Shown: positions 52,288-61,887 of the stretch, piece after piece | How the letters are laid out: every line of letters starts with the position of its first letter | Numbering within the stretch: the first letter of the stretch is position 1 | Position numbers and translations under genes: made by a program | The notes under the pieces: model-generated | What the model was told of the DNA's origin: nothing | The model's database searches: none | The model's input: only the letters and a program-made list of their open reading frames with translations | Source of the DNA: Schauerella fraxinea | Lineage (GTDB): Bacteria > Pseudomonadota > Gammaproteobacteria > Burkholderiales > Burkholderiaceae_B | Reading direction: 5' to 3' | Length of the DNA: 64,000 bases | Assembly: GCA_030849945.1 (NCBI GenBank) | Contig: JAVDKK010000002.1 | Location: 923,529 to 987,528 of the forward strand

Positions 52288-54747
52288 ATGCTGGCGCGCA
52301 TATCGGGTGTGGTGCTGCTTATTCTGGGTGTGGTGATTCTCGGTCTCGGGATTCAATTGGCCACCGCGGAAGGCAGTGTTTTTTACTTGTTCATGGCGTT
52401 CGGCCTGCTCCTGTCGGGCTACCTGATCACCCGGCGCAGACGTTCCGGTCTGGCCGTCTATGCGGTGCTGCTGTTGGCCACGCTGGTATGGTCGCTGTGG
52501 GAAATCGGGCTCGACAAGTGGCAGTTCATTCCCCGCGGCGCACTGCTGGCGGTGCTCGGGCTGTGGCTTACCCTGCCCTTCGTGGCACGCCGTACGCGTG
52601 ACGCGCGCAAATCCACCGAAGCCAGCCCGTTATGGCGCGGCAGCCATGGACTGCTCGCCGCCACGATGGCACTCCTCATTGTGTTCACCATCGGCATCAG
52701 CTTCTACGATCCTTTTCCGCAGAAAGGTGAGTTGCCACCCGCGCAGGCCGCGAACGCGCCGCCCGCCGTGCCCGGCACCCCTGCGCCTCCCGCCGACGAC
52801 TGGGTGGCCTACGGCGGCAACAATCTGGGCCAACGCTATTCAGCCCTGAAAGACATCGACCTCAACAGCGTCAAAAAACTCAAGCTGGCGTGGGAATACC
52901 ACACGGGTGACACGCGCGATCCCAAGGTCGACGCCAAGGAATACACCTTCGAAGCCACGCCGTTGAAGGTCAATGGCATGCTGTACCTGTGCACGCCGCA
53001 CAACCGCATCGTCGCGCTCGACCCGGCCACCGGCCACGAGCGCTGGCGCTTCGATCCAGTCGTGCCTGCCGACGCCATGCTGCAGCATCAAACCTGCCGC
53101 GGCGTGTCATACCACGACGACCAAGCCGCAGCATCTTCCGCCACGGCCGCGATCACCACCCCTGCGGCCCCGTCCGTTCCCGTCGCCAACGCCACCGCGC
53201 CGGCCGCCGATTGCAGCCGCCGCATCATCGCCGCCACCACCGATGCCCGCTTGTTCGCATTGGACGCCAACACCGGCAAGCTCTGCGAAGGCTTCGGCGA
53301 CAAGGGCTATATCAACCTGCTCGAGGGCATGCCCAACGTCAAGAAGTCGAGCTACATGCAAACGTCGCCGCCCACCGTCACGCGCGACCTGGCCATCGTT
53401 GGCGGCTCGATCATCGATAATGCTTACGTCGATAATCCATCCGGCGTCACGCGTGCCTACAACGTGCGCACCGGCCAGATCGTGTGGAAATTCGACGCTG
53501 CCAAGCCCAACGAGAACAAGCCTTTGGCGCCCGGCGAAACCTATGTCGCCAATTCACCCACGAGCTGGACAATCTTTGCGGCCGACGAGGCCCTGGGCTT
53601 GGTGTACGTCCCGCTGGGCAACAAATCGCCCGACCAGTTGGGCATGAACCGCACGCCCGAAGACGAGATCTATACCGACACCATCGTCGCGCTCGATCTG
53701 GCAACGGGCGCGCCCCGTTGGCACTTTCAAACCTCACATCACGATCTGTGGGATCGCGATAATCCTTCGCAACCGTCACTGCTTGACTTGACGGTTGGCG
53801 GCGCACAAGTCCCCGCGATGGTATTGCCCACCAAGGGCGGCAATCTGTTCGTGCTCGATCGTCGCACCGGCAAACCCGTGCTGCCGGTCGAAGAGGTCAA
53901 CGTCTCCACCCTCACCGATATCCCGGGTGAAAAGCCGTCGCCCACGCAGCCGGTGTCGTCGGTGAACTTCATTCCGCCAGTGCTGAAAGAGTCGGATATG
54001 TGGGGCACGACCCCCATCGACCAGTTGATGTGCCGCATCACCTTCAAGCAACATCGCTACGACGGCAACCCCTGGACGCCGCCCACGATTGCGGGATCGC
54101 TGGTGTATCCCGGCAATATCGGCGTCTTCAACTGGGGAAGCGTGGCAGTCGACCCCGTACGCCAGGTCTTGATCGGCATGCCGGTGCGCTTGTCCTACCT
54201 GTACAACTTCGTCGAGCGGCCCGATTATCAGGACAAGCCGGATACCCGGATGGTGACCAAGCCCGATACGCCCAAGTTCAACGAAAACTTCGGTGCGCGC
54301 TTCGCCGTCAACATTCAGAACTTCCGGTCCAAGCTCGGTTTGCCTTGCCAAGCGCCGCCTTGGGGCACCATGGCCGCTGTTGACCTGAGCACCGGCAAAA
54401 CCGTGTGGACGCGCCGTAACGGCACAGTCAAGGACCAGAACACCTCGTTCCTGCCCTTCCCGTTCCCGATTCCGTTGCCAATGGGCATCGTCAGCCATGG
54501 CGGCATGTTGATGACCGCAGGCGGCGTGTCGTTTGCCGGCGCCACGCTGGACAACTACATCCGCGCATACAACGTCAGCACCGGCGAAGAAGTCTGGAAA
54601 GCACGGCTGCCGGCCGGTGGGCAAGCCACGCCGATGACCTATCGCGGCGCTAACGGCAAACAGTACGTGGTGATCGCCGCTGGCGGACACGGCTCGATCG
54701 GCACCACGCCGGGCGATTCGGTGCTGGCCTACACGCTGGAAGACTGA
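52288..54747 (+). CDS. gcd: PQQ-dependent membrane-bound glucose dehydrogenase
   Basis: An 819-aa quinoprotein. Five N-terminal spans (~1-145) anchor it and pass electrons to ubiquinone; the periplasmic eight-bladed propeller starts DDWVAYGGNNLGQRYSALKDI. Conserved sites: HQTCRGVSYH, TSHHDLWDRDNPSQPSLLDL, HRYDGNPWTPP and GTMAAVDLSTGKTVW. It oxidises glucose to gluconolactone outside the cytoplasm. An Ala/Pro/Thr-rich stretch (~287-312) enlarges the loop after YHDD. No pqq synthesis genes are in the window. Followed by a terminator. Confidence 0.95.
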   Translation: MLARISGVVLLILGVVILGLGIQLATAEGSVFYLFMAFGLLLSGYLITRRRRSGLAVYAVLLLATLVWSLWEIGLDKWQFIPRGALLAVLGLWLTLPFVARRTRDARKSTEASPLWRGSHGLLAATMALLIVFTIGISFYDPFPQKGELPPAQAANAPPAVPGTPAPPADDWVAYGGNNLGQRYSALKDIDLNSVKKLKLAWEYHTGDTRDPKVDAKEYTFEATPLKVNGMLYLCTPHNRIVALDPATGHERWRFDPVVPADAMLQHQTCRGVSYHDDQAAASSATAAITTPAAPSVPVANATAPAADCSRRIIAATTDARLFALDANTGKLCEGFGDKGYINLLEGMPNVKKSSYMQTSPPTVTRDLAIVGGSIIDNAYVDNPSGVTRAYNVRTGQIVWKFDAAKPNENKPLAPGETYVANSPTSWTIFAADEALGLVYVPLGNKSPDQLGMNRTPEDEIYTDTIVALDLATGAPRWHFQTSHHDLWDRDNPSQPSLLDLTVGGAQVPAMVLPTKGGNLFVLDRRTGKPVLPVEEVNVSTLTDIPGEKPSPTQPVSSVNFIPPVLKESDMWGTTPIDQLMCRITFKQHRYDGNPWTPPTIAGSLVYPGNIGVFNWGSVAVDPVRQVLIGMPVRLSYLYNFVERPDYQDKPDTRMVTKPDTPKFNENFGARFAVNIQNFRSKLGLPCQAPPWGTMAAVDLSTGKTVWTRRNGTVKDQNTSFLPFPFPIPLPMGIVSHGGMLMTAGGVSFAGATLDNYIRAYNVSTGEEVWKARLPAGGQATPMTYRGANGKQYVVIAAGGHGSIGTTPGDSVLAYTLED

Positions 54748-54822
54748 CTGTAATATCCGGGCCGTTGGTGATCACACTGAGTCGCCGATGACCTACAGTG
54801 AGTGATTGATGACCTCACGCAA

Positions 54823-54848
54823 AGACGGGCACCCCGCGGTGCCCGTCT
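54823..54848 (+). terminator. Rho-independent terminator after gcd
   Basis: Perfect 11-bp stem AGACGGGCACC / GGTGCCCGTCT with loop CCGC, ~75 bp past the gcd stop. The gap to 55029 otherwise shows two ~21-bp near-copies (CACTGAGT..GATGACCT / CAGTGAGT..GATGACCT) at ~54769-54816. Confidence 0.78.
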
Positions 54849-55029
54849 GTGTTCGGGCAGATAGCGGATTGCGGATCGCGCCCCACGGCGTCGCCCAGGG
54901 CCCGAGTCCGAACACACGCAGGCAGACTATTTGCGGGCAACCACACCATCAGCGACCGGTCGTCCATCCAGTAATGCTGTGTTGCCCGGCGGCCGCTCTG
55001 CCCTCACTACCTTTCAAGGAAGGCCATAC

Positions 55030-55866
55030 ATGTCGAAAGCTCCCCTCATCACCCTGAACGACGGCGTCGAAATTCCCCAGATCGGGTTGGGCGTGTGGCA
55101 ACTGTCTGACGATGAAGCCTATGCCTCATCCAAGGCGGCACTATCCGCCGGCTACCGTCACATCGATACCGCCATGATCTACGGCAACGAAACAGGCGTT
55201 GGCCGCGCCGTGGCCGATAGCGGATTGCCACGTGAAGACCTCTTCATCACCACCAAGCTCTGGAATGCCGATCAAGGCTACGACAGCACGCTCAAGGCCT
55301 TCGATGCGAGCATGAAAAAGCTGGGGTTGGAACAACTCGATCTCTATCTGATTCACTGGCCGGTACCCAAAAAAGACGCCTATGTCGACACCTGGCGCGC
55401 CTTCGTGAAGCTGCGCGAAGAAGGTCGGATCCGCTCGATCGGCGTTTCCAACTTCAACGTGCCGCACCTGGAACGCATCATCGATGCCACCGGCGTCATG
55501 CCGTCGGTCAACCAGATCGAGATTCATCCCGACTTTCCGCAAAGCGAGGTGGGTGAATGGTGCCGGGGCCAAGGCATCGCCACGGAATCGTGGAGCCCGC
55601 TAGGCCAGGGCGGTGAACTGCTTAAGCAGCCCATCATCAAGCAAATTGCCGACGCGCACGGCAAAACGCCGGCACACGTGATTTTGCGTTGGCATCTGCA
55701 AAGCCGGCACATTGTGATTCCGCGCTCGAAAAATGCCGAACGTATTGCGGCCAACATCGATGTGTTTACGTTCGAACTCACACCGGCGGAAATGAAAGCG
55801 CTCGCCACAATTCCCACGACCGGCCGTTTGGGCCCCGATCCTGACAAAATGGACATGGGTGCCTGA
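55030..55866 (+). CDS. Aldo/keto reductase (2,5-diketo-D-gluconate reductase type)
   Basis: A 278-aa cytosolic NADPH-dependent reductase. LNDGVEIPQIGLGVWQL start, tetrad Asp/Tyr in GYRHIDTAMIYGNE, Lys in TTKLW, His in YLIHWP, and the IPRSKNAERIAANIDVF phosphate-binding end. ATG 55030 follows AAGGAAGG. The family reduces 2,5-diketogluconate, methylglyoxal and other carbonyls; the gcd gene next door makes a ketogluconate link plausible but unproven. Confidence 0.9.
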   Translation: MSKAPLITLNDGVEIPQIGLGVWQLSDDEAYASSKAALSAGYRHIDTAMIYGNETGVGRAVADSGLPREDLFITTKLWNADQGYDSTLKAFDASMKKLGLEQLDLYLIHWPVPKKDAYVDTWRAFVKLREEGRIRSIGVSNFNVPHLERIIDATGVMPSVNQIEIHPDFPQSEVGEWCRGQGIATESWSPLGQGGELLKQPIIKQIADAHGKTPAHVILRWHLQSRHIVIPRSKNAERIAANIDVFTFELTPAEMKALATIPTTGRLGPDPDKMDMGA

Positions 55867-56141
55867 TTGTCGATCGCATAGGTAGTGTGGGCGGCTTCAG
55901 TACGCAGACGTCCACACGCCTTCAGCGTAACGTCCAGTTGGTCGGCGTCGTTTATCATATGTAGGCAGTGTCGCGGCGCAGCCCGTCGCTTTGATGCGGC
56001 ACGCCGTACCCTCACCAGCCGCGTCCCTTGTCTAACCGGGGATCAGACGGTCGCCCCGCCCTCACCTTCACATTCAACTGCGTCACGTCTCACACGTCAC
56101 GTCCAATAAGCCGACTGCGTTCATGCAGCCGCCCGTAGTCT

Positions 56142-57950
56142 ATGGCACGCAAAAAACTCGATTTTCGCGGTCAAGCGTTCAAGAACGTTCTTGGCTTTAC
56201 CTTCCGGCATTGGCGCCATCAGCCCTGGCGCATCGGTCTCATTTTGCTGCTTGCCTTGCTTTCGGCGGCGGCCGACGTGATGACGCCGCTGTTCGCCGGC
56301 AGGCTGGTCGACGCCGTAGCGTCCGGTTCCGCCTCCGAGGCCATCGTATGGCAAGCCGCACTCACCGCCTTCTGGACGCTGGCCGCCTTGGGCCTGGGCG
56401 CCACGATCATGCGTCAGTTCATCTTCTTGAACTTGACCAGCATGACCCTGAAGATGATGAGCGAAATCGCGGCCGGTGCGTTTCACCGCGTGCAACGCTT
56501 CTCGTCCGACTGGCATGCCAATAGCTTTGCGGGCTCCACCGTACGAAAAATCACCCGCGGCATGTGGTCGCTCGATCTGCTGAACGACACGCTGCTCATC
56601 GCATTGTTTCCGTCCGTCATCATGCTGGGCGGCGCGACGGTGCTGCTCGGGCTGCACTGGCCGCTCATGGGTGCGGTCGTGGGGGTGGGCTCGCTGATCT
56701 ACATCGCTGTCACCGTCATGCTGTCGTTGGGCTATGTCGCGCCTGCGGCGCGCCTGGGCAACGCCTGGGACACGCGCATGGGCGGGTCGCTGGCCGATGC
56801 CGTCAGTTGCAACCCGGTCGTCAAAGCGTTCGGGGCCGAGACACGCGAAGAATCGCGCCTGGCCTGGGTCATCAATAAATGGAGCCGCCGCACCCGCCGC
56901 ACCTGGATTCGAGGCACCATCAACGGCGGCGTTCAGGGCGGCATGCTGGTGCTCATGCAAGTCGCCATCCTGGGTGTTGCGTTACTGCTCTGGGTACGCG
57001 GCGAAGCCAGCGTGGGCGACATCACCTTCGCGCTCACCATGTTCTTCGTGCTGCAAGGTTATCTGCGTGATGTCGGCCAACACATCCGCAACCTGCAACG
57101 CTCGGTCAACGACATGGAAGAACTCGTCGCCCTGGAACGCCAGCCGCTGGGCGTGGCCGACGTGCCGCATGCGCCGCCCATCGCCATCGGACAAGGCGAG
57201 ATCCAGTTCGCGCATGTGGACTTTCAGTATGGTGCGCATGCCACGCCGCTCTATACCGATTTCTCTGTGCGCATCGCTGCGGGCGAACGCGTGGGGCTGG
57301 TCGGCCACTCGGGCTCGGGCAAGACCACCTTCATCAAATTGATCCAGCGCCTCTATGACGTCAACCACGGCGCCATCACCATCGACGGTCAAAACATCGC
57401 CGCGGTACAACAGGCCTCGCTGCGCAGCCAGATCGCCATCGTTCAGCAAGAACCCGTGCTCTTTCACCGCACGCTCGCTGAAAACATCGCCTATGCCCGC
57501 CCTGGCGCTAGCCGCACCGAGATTGAACATGCAGCACGCTTGGCAAGCGCCCACGACTTCATCATGAACCTGCCGCGCGGCTACGAAACACTGGTTGGTG
57601 AACGCGGCGTCAAGCTCTCCGGTGGCGAACGCCAACGCGTCGCCATCGCGCGGGCCTTCCTGGCCGATGCCCCTATCCTCATTTTCGACGAAGCCACCTC
57701 AAGTCTGGATAGCGAAAGTGAAGCCCTCATCCAGGAGGCCATGGAACGGCTGATGAAGGACCGCACGACGCTCGTCATCGCGCATCGGTTATCGACGGTG
57801 CGCGAACTGGATCGCCTGCTCGTGTTCGACCGCGGCCGCATCGTCGAAGAAGGCAGTCATGCCGTCTTGGTCAGTAAGGCCAACGGCATCTATCGCCGTC
57901 AATTCGAGCGTCAGGCCATGGATATGGCGCAAGGCATGGAGATGGCGTAG
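56142..57950 (+). CDS. ABC transporter, fused permease-ATPase (exporter type)
   Basis: A 602-aa half-transporter, presumably homodimeric. Six spans (~25-310), then the NBD with Walker A GHSGSGKT, Q-loop in VQQEP, signature LSGGERQR, Walker B ILIFDEATSSLD and switch His in IAHR. Resembles MsbA/McjD-like multidrug or lipid exporters. The last residues MDMAQGMEMA and the TAG stop are themselves part of an 18-bp tandem repeat that runs past the gene. 275 bp upstream show nothing I can assign. Confidence 0.92.
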   Translation: MARKKLDFRGQAFKNVLGFTFRHWRHQPWRIGLILLLALLSAAADVMTPLFAGRLVDAVASGSASEAIVWQAALTAFWTLAALGLGATIMRQFIFLNLTSMTLKMMSEIAAGAFHRVQRFSSDWHANSFAGSTVRKITRGMWSLDLLNDTLLIALFPSVIMLGGATVLLGLHWPLMGAVVGVGSLIYIAVTVMLSLGYVAPAARLGNAWDTRMGGSLADAVSCNPVVKAFGAETREESRLAWVINKWSRRTRRTWIRGTINGGVQGGMLVLMQVAILGVALLLWVRGEASVGDITFALTMFFVLQGYLRDVGQHIRNLQRSVNDMEELVALERQPLGVADVPHAPPIAIGQGEIQFAHVDFQYGAHATPLYTDFSVRIAAGERVGLVGHSGSGKTTFIKLIQRLYDVNHGAITIDGQNIAAVQQASLRSQIAIVQQEPVLFHRTLAENIAYARPGASRTEIEHAARLASAHDFIMNLPRGYETLVGERGVKLSGGERQRVAIARAFLADAPILIFDEATSSLDSESEALIQEAMERLMKDRTTLVIAHRLSTVRELDRLLVFDRGRIVEEGSHAVLVSKANGIYRRQFERQAMDMAQGMEMA

Positions 57951-58004
57951 GGCTTGAAGATGACGTAGGGCTTGAAGATGGCGTAGGGCTTGAAGATGGC
58001 GTAG
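57939..58004 (+). repeat. 18-bp tandem repeat across the ABC transporter stop codon
   Basis: Units GAGATGGCGTAGGGCTTG, AAGATGACGTAGGGCTTG, AAGATGGCGTAGGGCTTG, then a partial AAGATGGCGTAG. A diverged coding unit GATATGGCGCAAGGCATG lies just before them. The CAA of the coding unit corresponds to TAG in the later ones, so the array creates four in-frame stops. The remaining gap to 58326 has no clear feature apart from TTGTAAACAA at ~58116. Confidence 0.85.
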
Positions 58005-58326
58005 TCACGGGCCAGGATGCAGGTTAGTGCTTCGCTTCGAGCCTGAGGTAATCCGTGAGGCGGGGCTCGGGTTCACCAACCGCACGCCGCCGTCACGATC
58101 AAGGCGTAATCCATTGTTGTAAACAACGTACCTCCGGCAGCCCATACGCCGCATCGCCAGCTTATAAAAAAGTAGAGCGAAAGCGTGCGCGCGATGAGAT
58201 CGCACGTTCGACGGGGTTATGCTTGCAAGCATGCATTCCCCCGCCCGCATCGAATGACCCTGCCTTTCTCCCGCTTACTTGCTTCGCCGGTGATCTGCCG
58301 CCGCCCTTACAACGGGAAGCCTTGCG

Positions 58327-59235
58327 GTGCAATCTAAGACCGCCAATACCTCGGCCGCTGCCGTCGCCACGCTTGCGGGCGTCTGCGCCAACATCTTGAT
58401 GGGCGCGTCGTCGTTGTACTGGCGCGAGCTTGGCGACCTGGGGCCTGCGGCGATCGTCTGTTATCGCGTGTTGCTGTCGCTGCCCACGCTGCTGATTGCC
58501 ATGGCAGCCTACGGCCAGTTGTCGCGCTTGCGCAGCAAAATCAATCTTAAAGTACTCGGCATACACCTCGCTGCGGCCGGGCTCATCGTGATCAACTGGA
58601 CCACCTTCATCTGGTCGGCGATTCATGGTCATGTGGTCGAAAGCGGCCTGGGCTATCTGATTGCCCCTTGTGTGGCGATCGGCGTGGGCGTGGGCTTCTT
58701 CGGCGACAAACTCGACCGCGTGCGCGCCCTCGCGCTCGCCGTCATTGCCGCAGCCGTTGTCTTGCTCATCGCCCGCAGCGGCGAACTCAATCACGGCGTC
58801 TATCTCGCCATCGGTGGAAGCTGGGGCATTTATGCGTGCCTGAAAAAGCTCACACGGCTGGATGCCTTGAGCGGGCTGCTCGTTGAAACGGTATTCCTAT
58901 CCATCGGCTGCATGGTGCTGTTGATCGTCTCGCCCGTCACGCTAGCCATCCCTGAGAATTTTGCCGCTCACTCTTGGGTCATGCTCATTCTCGCTGGCGT
59001 GGCGTCGGTGTTTCCGTTGGTGCTGTTTGCCTATGCGGCAGGAAAATTGTCGTTGTCAGTGATGGGCCTGCTGCAATTCGTCCTTCCCACCACGCAGTTT
59101 GCGATTGCGCTGCTGGTGTATCACCAGGCCGTCTCTCATAATTCGGTGATCGCATTTGCCCTCATTTGGCTGGCTTTGTTTTCAATCGTGGCGCGCCCAT
59201 TTTTTCGCAGGAAGGTGGTCAGCGCTTCACAGTAG
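58327..59235 (+). CDS. rarD: RarD protein (EamA/DMT-family transporter)
   Basis: A 302-aa ten-span drug/metabolite transporter starting at GTG 58327. ANILMGASSLYWRELGDLGPAAIVCYRVLLSLP and NWTTFIWSAIHGHVVESGLGYLIAP are the RarD signature blocks; YAAGKLSLSVMGLLQFVLPTTQF closes the second EamA repeat. Role in permease-type export is inferred; E. coli RarD is linked to chloramphenicol sensitivity by name only. Confidence 0.9.
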   Translation: MQSKTANTSAAAVATLAGVCANILMGASSLYWRELGDLGPAAIVCYRVLLSLPTLLIAMAAYGQLSRLRSKINLKVLGIHLAAAGLIVINWTTFIWSAIHGHVVESGLGYLIAPCVAIGVGVGFFGDKLDRVRALALAVIAAAVVLLIARSGELNHGVYLAIGGSWGIYACLKKLTRLDALSGLLVETVFLSIGCMVLLIVSPVTLAIPENFAAHSWVMLILAGVASVFPLVLFAYAAGKLSLSVMGLLQFVLPTTQFAIALLVYHQAVSHNSVIAFALIWLALFSIVARPFFRRKVVSASQ

Positions 59236-59271
59236 AGGCCATCGGCGCGGGAGTGGTTTGCTTTCACAGTA

Positions 59272-59331
59272 GATGTGCTGCTGTCGGAGGGGATGTACTG
59301 CTGGCAAAGTTGATGTGCCGCAGCCACGTCA
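59272..59331. repeat. Three degenerate 20-bp tandem units after rarD
   Basis: Units begin GATGTGCTGCTG, GATGTACTGCTG, GATGTGCCGCAG. The rarD 3' end (CTTCACAGTAGA) is also echoed at ~59262. The rest of the 308-bp gap to the LysE start holds nothing else clear. Confidence 0.45.
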
Positions 59332-59543
59332 AGAACCAGATTTGGTCGACGCACGTGCCTCCGGATTAAGCCCCCGATATACTGGAAACACAGTACGGCA
59401 AACTCAATACCGGACGCGCAGAGACGTTGCTGGCGCGGATTAGCTTGCAGTCCCTTGCCATTACATTCAGGGAAAACCGATTCGCAACCGGCATTTTCCA
59501 CAACGCTGAAAAGCACCTCATCCGCATTCTTGCAAAATCGATC

Positions 59544-60188
59544 ATGACCGACCTGATCACGCTCTCTCCCAACTTGATTCTGGCCTACACCGCCTACGTG
59601 ATCGGCACGGCAAGTCCGGGCCCCAGCAACATGGCCATCATGAGCGTAGCGATGAACGCCGGACGCGCATCCGCATTAACCTTGGCGGCCGGCGTGATCG
59701 TGGGTTCACTGACATGGGGTTGGCTCGCCGCCTTCGGTCTGGCTACCGTACTCGCAACATGGTCCCAAGCGTTGATCGTGCTCAAGGTGATCGGCGGGCT
59801 ATATCTGCTGTGGTTGGCATTTAAAGCTGCACGCTCGGCACTTCGGAAAGGTGACCTTCCAGCGGAAAACGGCGCACTCGCAAAAAGCAGCCGCGCGGCC
59901 CTTTTCACCCGCGGCGCGGCCATGCATCTCACCAATCCCAAAGCCATCTTCGTGTGGCTCTCGATCGTGTCGATGGCACTACCCGCCGGCGCGGCGCCAG
60001 GCCAAGCGTTGCCGATCGTGATCGGTTGCAACCTGCTAGGCGTGTGCGTCTTCGGCGGCTACGCGATCCTGTTTTCCACGCCAGTCGCACGGCGCATCTA
60101 CCGCGCCATTCGACGCGGTTTCGAAGGCACCGTCGCCGTATTCTTCAGCTACGCCGGATTGAAGATGCTGTTCTCAAAGCTGGGATGA
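59544..60188 (+). CDS. LysE/RhtB-family amino-acid exporter
   Basis: A 214-aa six-span exporter. Family opening AYTAYVIGTASPGPSNMAIMSVAMNAGRASAL (the SPGP motif), then GGLYLLWLAFKAARSAL and HLTNPKAIFVWLSI. ATG 59544 gives the usual family length; a TTG 39 codons upstream adds an unrelated leader. No strong ribosome site. The last ~48 bp of the gene are duplicated just downstream. Confidence 0.9.
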   Translation: MTDLITLSPNLILAYTAYVIGTASPGPSNMAIMSVAMNAGRASALTLAAGVIVGSLTWGWLAAFGLATVLATWSQALIVLKVIGGLYLLWLAFKAARSALRKGDLPAENGALAKSSRAALFTRGAAMHLTNPKAIFVWLSIVSMALPAGAAPGQALPIVIGCNLLGVCVFGGYAILFSTPVARRIYRAIRRGFEGTVAVFFSYAGLKMLFSKLG

Positions 60189-60300
60189 TCGTGATGCATG
60201 AAGATGCATCACATCGACTATTTTCTTCAGCTACGCCGGATTGAAAGATGCTTTTGCCAACGCTGGGATGATCGTGATGCACGAGATGCATCACATCGAC
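60141..60300 (+). repeat. 82-bp tandem duplication of the lysE 3' end
   Basis: Copy 1 (60141-60222) covers FFSYAGLKMLFSKLG, the stop and 34 bp beyond. Copy 2 (60223-60300) repeats it with ~10 differences and a small net deletion, leaving a non-functional gene tail between lysE and the convergent MATE gene. Confidence 0.88.
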
Positions 60301-60304
60301 ACTG

Positions 60305-61729
60305 TTATCGCGCCGCGGGGCTTACAACGGCATGATCCGCAAGATGCTCACGTGTAAACCACGTTCCTGAAGCGATCGCCCAGAACACGATGAGACCATA
60401 CAAACATGTGGCCACAGCGGCAATCGCGAAAAAAGCGACGAGCGAATTCGACAGCGCCAACACCGCACCACCCAGTCCCACCGCCACAACCAATCGCACG
60501 AGACCGGCAAGCAACGGCCACTTCAAACGTCCCGCGCCTTGGGAAGCAAAATACATCGCAAATCCCATCGCAAAAAACCCATAAAACGGACCCACAATGT
60601 GCAAATAGGTGGCGCCGGTGTCGAGCATGCTTGCGTCGGCGCCAAACAGTCGCAACCAGGCATACGGCCAAAGCGCGGCCGCGATGCCCAACGTTTCGCC
60701 GATCACGAACGCCATGCCGCCGCCAACGAGCGCAATCCGGCGTGCTCGATCAAACTGCCCTGCCCCGATGTTGGAGCCCACCATCGCCACCATCGGTGCA
60801 CCCAACCCAAAGGCGATTGGCATCAGCAAGTATTCAAGCCGCACCGCCGTTCCGTATCCGGCCAATGCTGCAGTCCCGGCATACCGGCCGACCAACGCCG
60901 TGGTCAGCGCGATCGACGCGTTGGTCAATATCGGATTGATCGCCGCCAATGCACCCACCTGCAAAATACTGCGCATCGACGCCCAACGAATTCGACTGCG
61001 TACGAGGCGCGCCGGGTTACGACCCGACCAGCAGTACCAACCCAGAATCAACGTGCCAATGCCGTAGTACGTTATGAGTGCAAGGCCACCGCCAATCACG
61101 CCCTGCGCTGGAAACGGACCCCACCCAAAAATCAAACACGGCGAGAGTGGTATCAAGACCAGCGCACCACCGCAAATAACAGCGCCGGGTACCGCCATAT
61201 TGCCTGTGCCTCGAATCACGCTCGCAAACGCGTTCATCAGCCACAGCAAGACTACCCCGCCAAACACCACGTTCGAGTAGGTTAATGCGGCCGTTAACGC
61301 GGCGCCCTCAACACCGAGCGCCCGATAGATCATGGGTCCGAGACTGAGCAACACCAGCGAAAAGAACACGCCCAGTGCGGCATTGATCACGACGGCATGC
61401 AACACGAGCGTATTCGCATCCGCGTGCTTACCTGCGCCCAACGTACGTGCGATAGCCGACGAAATACCCCCGCCCATCGCGCCCTGCGACATGTTCTGCA
61501 TCAACATCAGTATCGGCACCACAACCGCAACCCCGGCCAACACATCGGTGCCGAGCTTCGCCAAGAACCACGTCTCGATCAGCCCCGTCGACGCTTGCGC
61601 CAGCATCATCAGCACGTTTGGCCACCCGAGCTTCAGCAACGTCGGCGCAATCGGTGCCTGCAGCATCGTGCGTAGACGCGGATGCATCGGTGCGGCACTT
61701 TCTACGGGTATCGAACCTGGCGATGGCAT
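60305..61729 (-). CDS. MATE-family multidrug efflux transporter
   Basis: A 474-aa 12-span antiporter of the NorM/DinF group. Two homologous MatE halves: LKLGWPNVLMMLAQASTGLIETWFLAKLGTDVLAG and LQVGALAAINPILTNASIALTTALVGRYAGTAALAGYG. ATG 61729 is chosen for GGAG 8 nt upstream; an in-frame ATG at 61747 and TTG at 61753 are alternatives. Divergent from a MarR gene whose operators lie between. Confidence 0.92.
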   Translation of the reverse strand: MPSPGSIPVESAAPMHPRLRTMLQAPIAPTLLKLGWPNVLMMLAQASTGLIETWFLAKLGTDVLAGVAVVVPILMLMQNMSQGAMGGGISSAIARTLGAGKHADANTLVLHAVVINAALGVFFSLVLLSLGPMIYRALGVEGAALTAALTYSNVVFGGVVLLWLMNAFASVIRGTGNMAVPGAVICGGALVLIPLSPCLIFGWGPFPAQGVIGGGLALITYYGIGTLILGWYCWSGRNPARLVRSRIRWASMRSILQVGALAAINPILTNASIALTTALVGRYAGTAALAGYGTAVRLEYLLMPIAFGLGAPMVAMVGSNIGAGQFDRARRIALVGGGMAFVIGETLGIAAALWPYAWLRLFGADASMLDTGATYLHIVGPFYGFFAMGFAMYFASQGAGRLKWPLLAGLVRLVVAVGLGGAVLALSNSLVAFFAIAAVATCLYGLIVFWAIASGTWFTREHLADHAVVSPAAR

Positions 61730-61779
61730 ATCAGCGACTCCGCGCATTAACAAGATGAACTAAGTCTGAGGTACATAGA

Positions 61780-61862
61780 AGGAAGCATTTAGCAGGAGGC
61801 ATCGAGCAGGATGATTGAGCAGGACGCATTGAGCGGAATGCATTCTGCAGAACGCACTTAGC
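61780..61862. repeat. 14-bp tandem repeat, six units
   Basis: Consensus AGGANGCATTGAGC; units AGGAAGCATTTAGC, AGGAGGCATCGAGC, AGGATGATTGAGC (13 bp), AGGACGCATTGAGC, GGAATGCATTCTGC, AGAACGCACTTAGC. Located in the leader region of the MATE gene. Unit length is not a multiple of 3, so it is unlikely to code. Confidence 0.82.
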
Positions 61863-61887
61863 CGATGGAGCCGCCAGGAAAACTATT

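Noticed and set aside
58110..58125. TTGTAAAC-type BirA half site
   Set aside because: It is 5 kb from bioY and unpaired with the GGTTTACAA half site at the expected distance.
60223..60300. Second lysE-like coding fragment as a pseudogene
   Set aside because: It is only the duplicated 3' tail with no start; listed as a repeat rather than a gene.
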